Assembly: GCF_001640805.2 (NCBI RefSeq)
Contig: NC_066837.1
Coordinates: forward strand, 21,259,341 to 21,323,340
Reading direction: 5' to 3'
Source: Lates calcarifer
Taxonomy: Eukaryota > Chordata > Actinopteri > Centropomidae
Length of the DNA stretch: 64,000 bases
Shown: in pieces, positions 62,427-64,000 of the stretch
Layout of the letters: every line of letters starts with the position of its first letter
Position numbering within the stretch: position 1 is the first letter of the stretch
Program-made: the position numbers and the translations under genes
Notes under the pieces: generated by a model
The model's input: the letters and a program-made list of their open reading frames with translations, nothing else
What the model was told of the DNA's origin: nothing
Databases searched by the model: none

Positions 62427-62440
62427 GTCATATGAAATAG

Positions 62441-64000
62441 ATATCTATTTGTTTTTATTTTTAAAAAAATGTGACTGAAACTCTCTGCCACAGTGTTAAT
62501 TTGAGTTCTTTATTCATTTAAAGATACAATAAGGGATTTATCATTAGTAGGATGTAGAAAAATTCAAAAATAAATTTACCAAATGTAAAGAAACATTTGG
62601 CTGCATAGACCATTGACATATCAAAGTATTCAAGCTAATGTGTTAGCAAGCAAACGTCTTCTTCACATGCCAGCAGATGCAGAACAATATATTTATATCA
62701 AGTTTCTGGAGACTTTCCTTCTGTAAAAAACATACTCCATAGGTTGTCTGTGGAGCAGCTTATTACGACCCATAGTTACGTTTGATTGTTAGGTAACAAG
62801 AACACAGGAGACTGCTATTTGTTTCCCATGTGAAACTAATAACCAACATTGTAATTTGTTTCTATGAATGTTCCAAGCTTAATTGCAAACATATTGTTGG
62901 AACCATGACAACAAAGGTGTGCTACACCATAGTGATGCTCCTATGGGTCGTACCAGAGGGTATAGAGACAAACTTATATGGTCGTTCAGGTTTGAGAATT
63001 TGTTGAGTTTCTGCATATCTGTCTCAGTATATACTTTCCTTTCAACTTTAATGTCTTCTGCCTACTAACATCTTGGTCTTCGGTTATTAGACACTAGTTG
63101 TCTGTAGACTGTCTTTAGTTTAGAATGGGATCATTAAAGCCATGAGACTCAACATGACACACAGCCTATGTGGAGAACCTACTTGTTCAAATTACTTTTA
63201 TATACAAATATATGCAACTAATTTACAACAGCAAATATATTTTGAGAGAAACTTCATTTCTCAACACAAGGAAACATCAGTGATTGTGCAAAATTAACAC
63301 TAACAGTGCTCAAGTGCTTTTTATGTTTATGGCCCCTAAAAGCATTTAGTTCATTTTCTGTTGGAAAGATTGTGGTGTTGGTCAAATACTAAAAAAAAAA
63401 AAAAAAAAAAAACTGAAAAGTGTCTTGAAGCATGAAACAGGAATCCTGGTCTCCACTGACACACTCCTGTACATAGCACAACAACATAGCACATTAATGT
63501 TTGGAGGAACCATTACTTCCAACAGCATCATCAAATATAGTTAAACCCACCTAGGTCTAAGAAGTGTCGTCATCCATCTCGAAAACCTACTATACCTTTC
63601 AGGTGACCGTTTTAAATAGTTTTCTTTTTTACACCTGCATAAATTTGAATTTCTCATGCAGATTTATGTTAAAGTTTTACAATGGTTGATTTACTGCTAC
63701 AACTTTGGAACACTAGGAACACTTTAAACACTCAAAATCTTACTGACCCTAATTTCAACCCTTAACTGGGCTGCTGTGAAGGCCTGAAAATCAAATAATG
63801 AGCTAAAAAGAGGCAAAAGATGCACAGCTTGTAGAGTACTGCATCCGATACTATGACAGGGAGTTATTTGGTTTAACAGTAATATCTTAAATATCACATT
63901 AAGCAGTTTTGAAGTGGAAAATGCCCCACAGAAGTGTGTGGGCAGATTGAGAAACTTCTCTCTTTCAAGAGCTGTCATGAGAGGTTACTTACTCACTTTG
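62441..64000. other. downstream intergenic sequence
   Basis: AT-rich unique sequence with no exon-like frame on either strand. It contains a 22-bp A tract at 63391-63412, which could be a retroposon tail on the + strand, though I see no recognisable element body in front of it. Confidence 0.6.
63391..63412. repeat. A22 homopolymer
   Basis: Uninterrupted run of 22 A. Simple sequence. Confidence 0.97.

Larger units (their letters stand above)
59312..62440 (+). other. cxcl12a: probable 3' UTR of cxcl12a
   Basis: About 3.1 kb from the stop to a canonical AATAAA at 62421-62426 followed by T-rich sequence. Long 3' UTRs are usual for vertebrate CXCL12. It contains a GT repeat (59622-59653), several ATTTA pentamers, T tracts and four miR-430-family seed matches (59434, 60683, 61800, 61913). 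Open frames inside it are short and without family resemblance. The true end depends on which poly(A) signal is used. Confidence 0.6.

Noticed and set aside
1..64000. CRISPR arrays, operons, ribosome binding sites, insertion sequences
   Set aside because: Nothing prokaryotic is present. The regular repeats are dinucleotide microsatellites, without unique spacers.

Overview
This is a 64 kb stretch of an AT-rich vertebrate nuclear genome with long introns, GT-AG splice sites, many CA/GT and CT microsatellites, and several interspersed repeat families typical of spiny-rayed (percomorph) teleosts. The only protein-coding gene I can support is the chemokine gene cxcl12a (stromal cell-derived factor 1). 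It lies on the + strand in four coding exons from 49379 to 59311. The organism is therefore most likely a percomorph fish. I cannot name the species.

Layout: 1-49100 contains no gene I can support. It holds relics of transposable elements: a foldback element with inverted arms of about 95 bp (20914-21446), a diverged fragment of the same family (26165-26345), a degraded LINE ORF2 end on the minus strand (44237-44598), and other dispersed repeats. It also holds microsatellites, some striking palindromes, and several repeat-poor blocks dense in homeodomain-, Sox-, E-box- or Runx-like words that could be cis-regulatory. A CpG-enriched patch near 20.3-20.65 kb stands out from its surroundings. 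Around 48.5-49.38 kb a likely proximal element, a purine-rich tract and then a pyrimidine-rich tract lead into the cxcl12a start codon.

The gene: exon 1 (signal peptide), exon 2 (CXC motif and N-loop/beta1), exon 3 (rest of the chemokine fold and the C-terminal helix) and exon 4 (a 12-residue, very basic tail) encode 102 residues. Reading through the exon 3 donor gives an immediate stop (AAG TAA), and an AATAAA with GT-rich sequence follows about 510 bp inside intron 3. The locus therefore keeps the architecture that produces SDF-1 alpha (90 residues, three exons) and SDF-1 beta-type (102 residues, four exons) proteins in mammals. The 3' UTR appears to run about 3.1 kb to an AATAAA at 62421, contains earlier candidate poly(A) signals, and has four words matching the miR-430 seed family. 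The last 1.5 kb holds a long A tract and nothing else I recognise.

How it works together: the window is a single-gene regulatory landscape. One secreted morphogen-like chemokine sits beside a gene-poor upstream flank. The best leads are the isoform choice at exon 3, the basic tail, the miRNA sites, and the candidate enhancers in intron 1 and the upstream flank. I found no evidence of an entirely new biological system. All regulatory calls rest on reading base composition and motifs by eye and would need alignment to other fish genomes.
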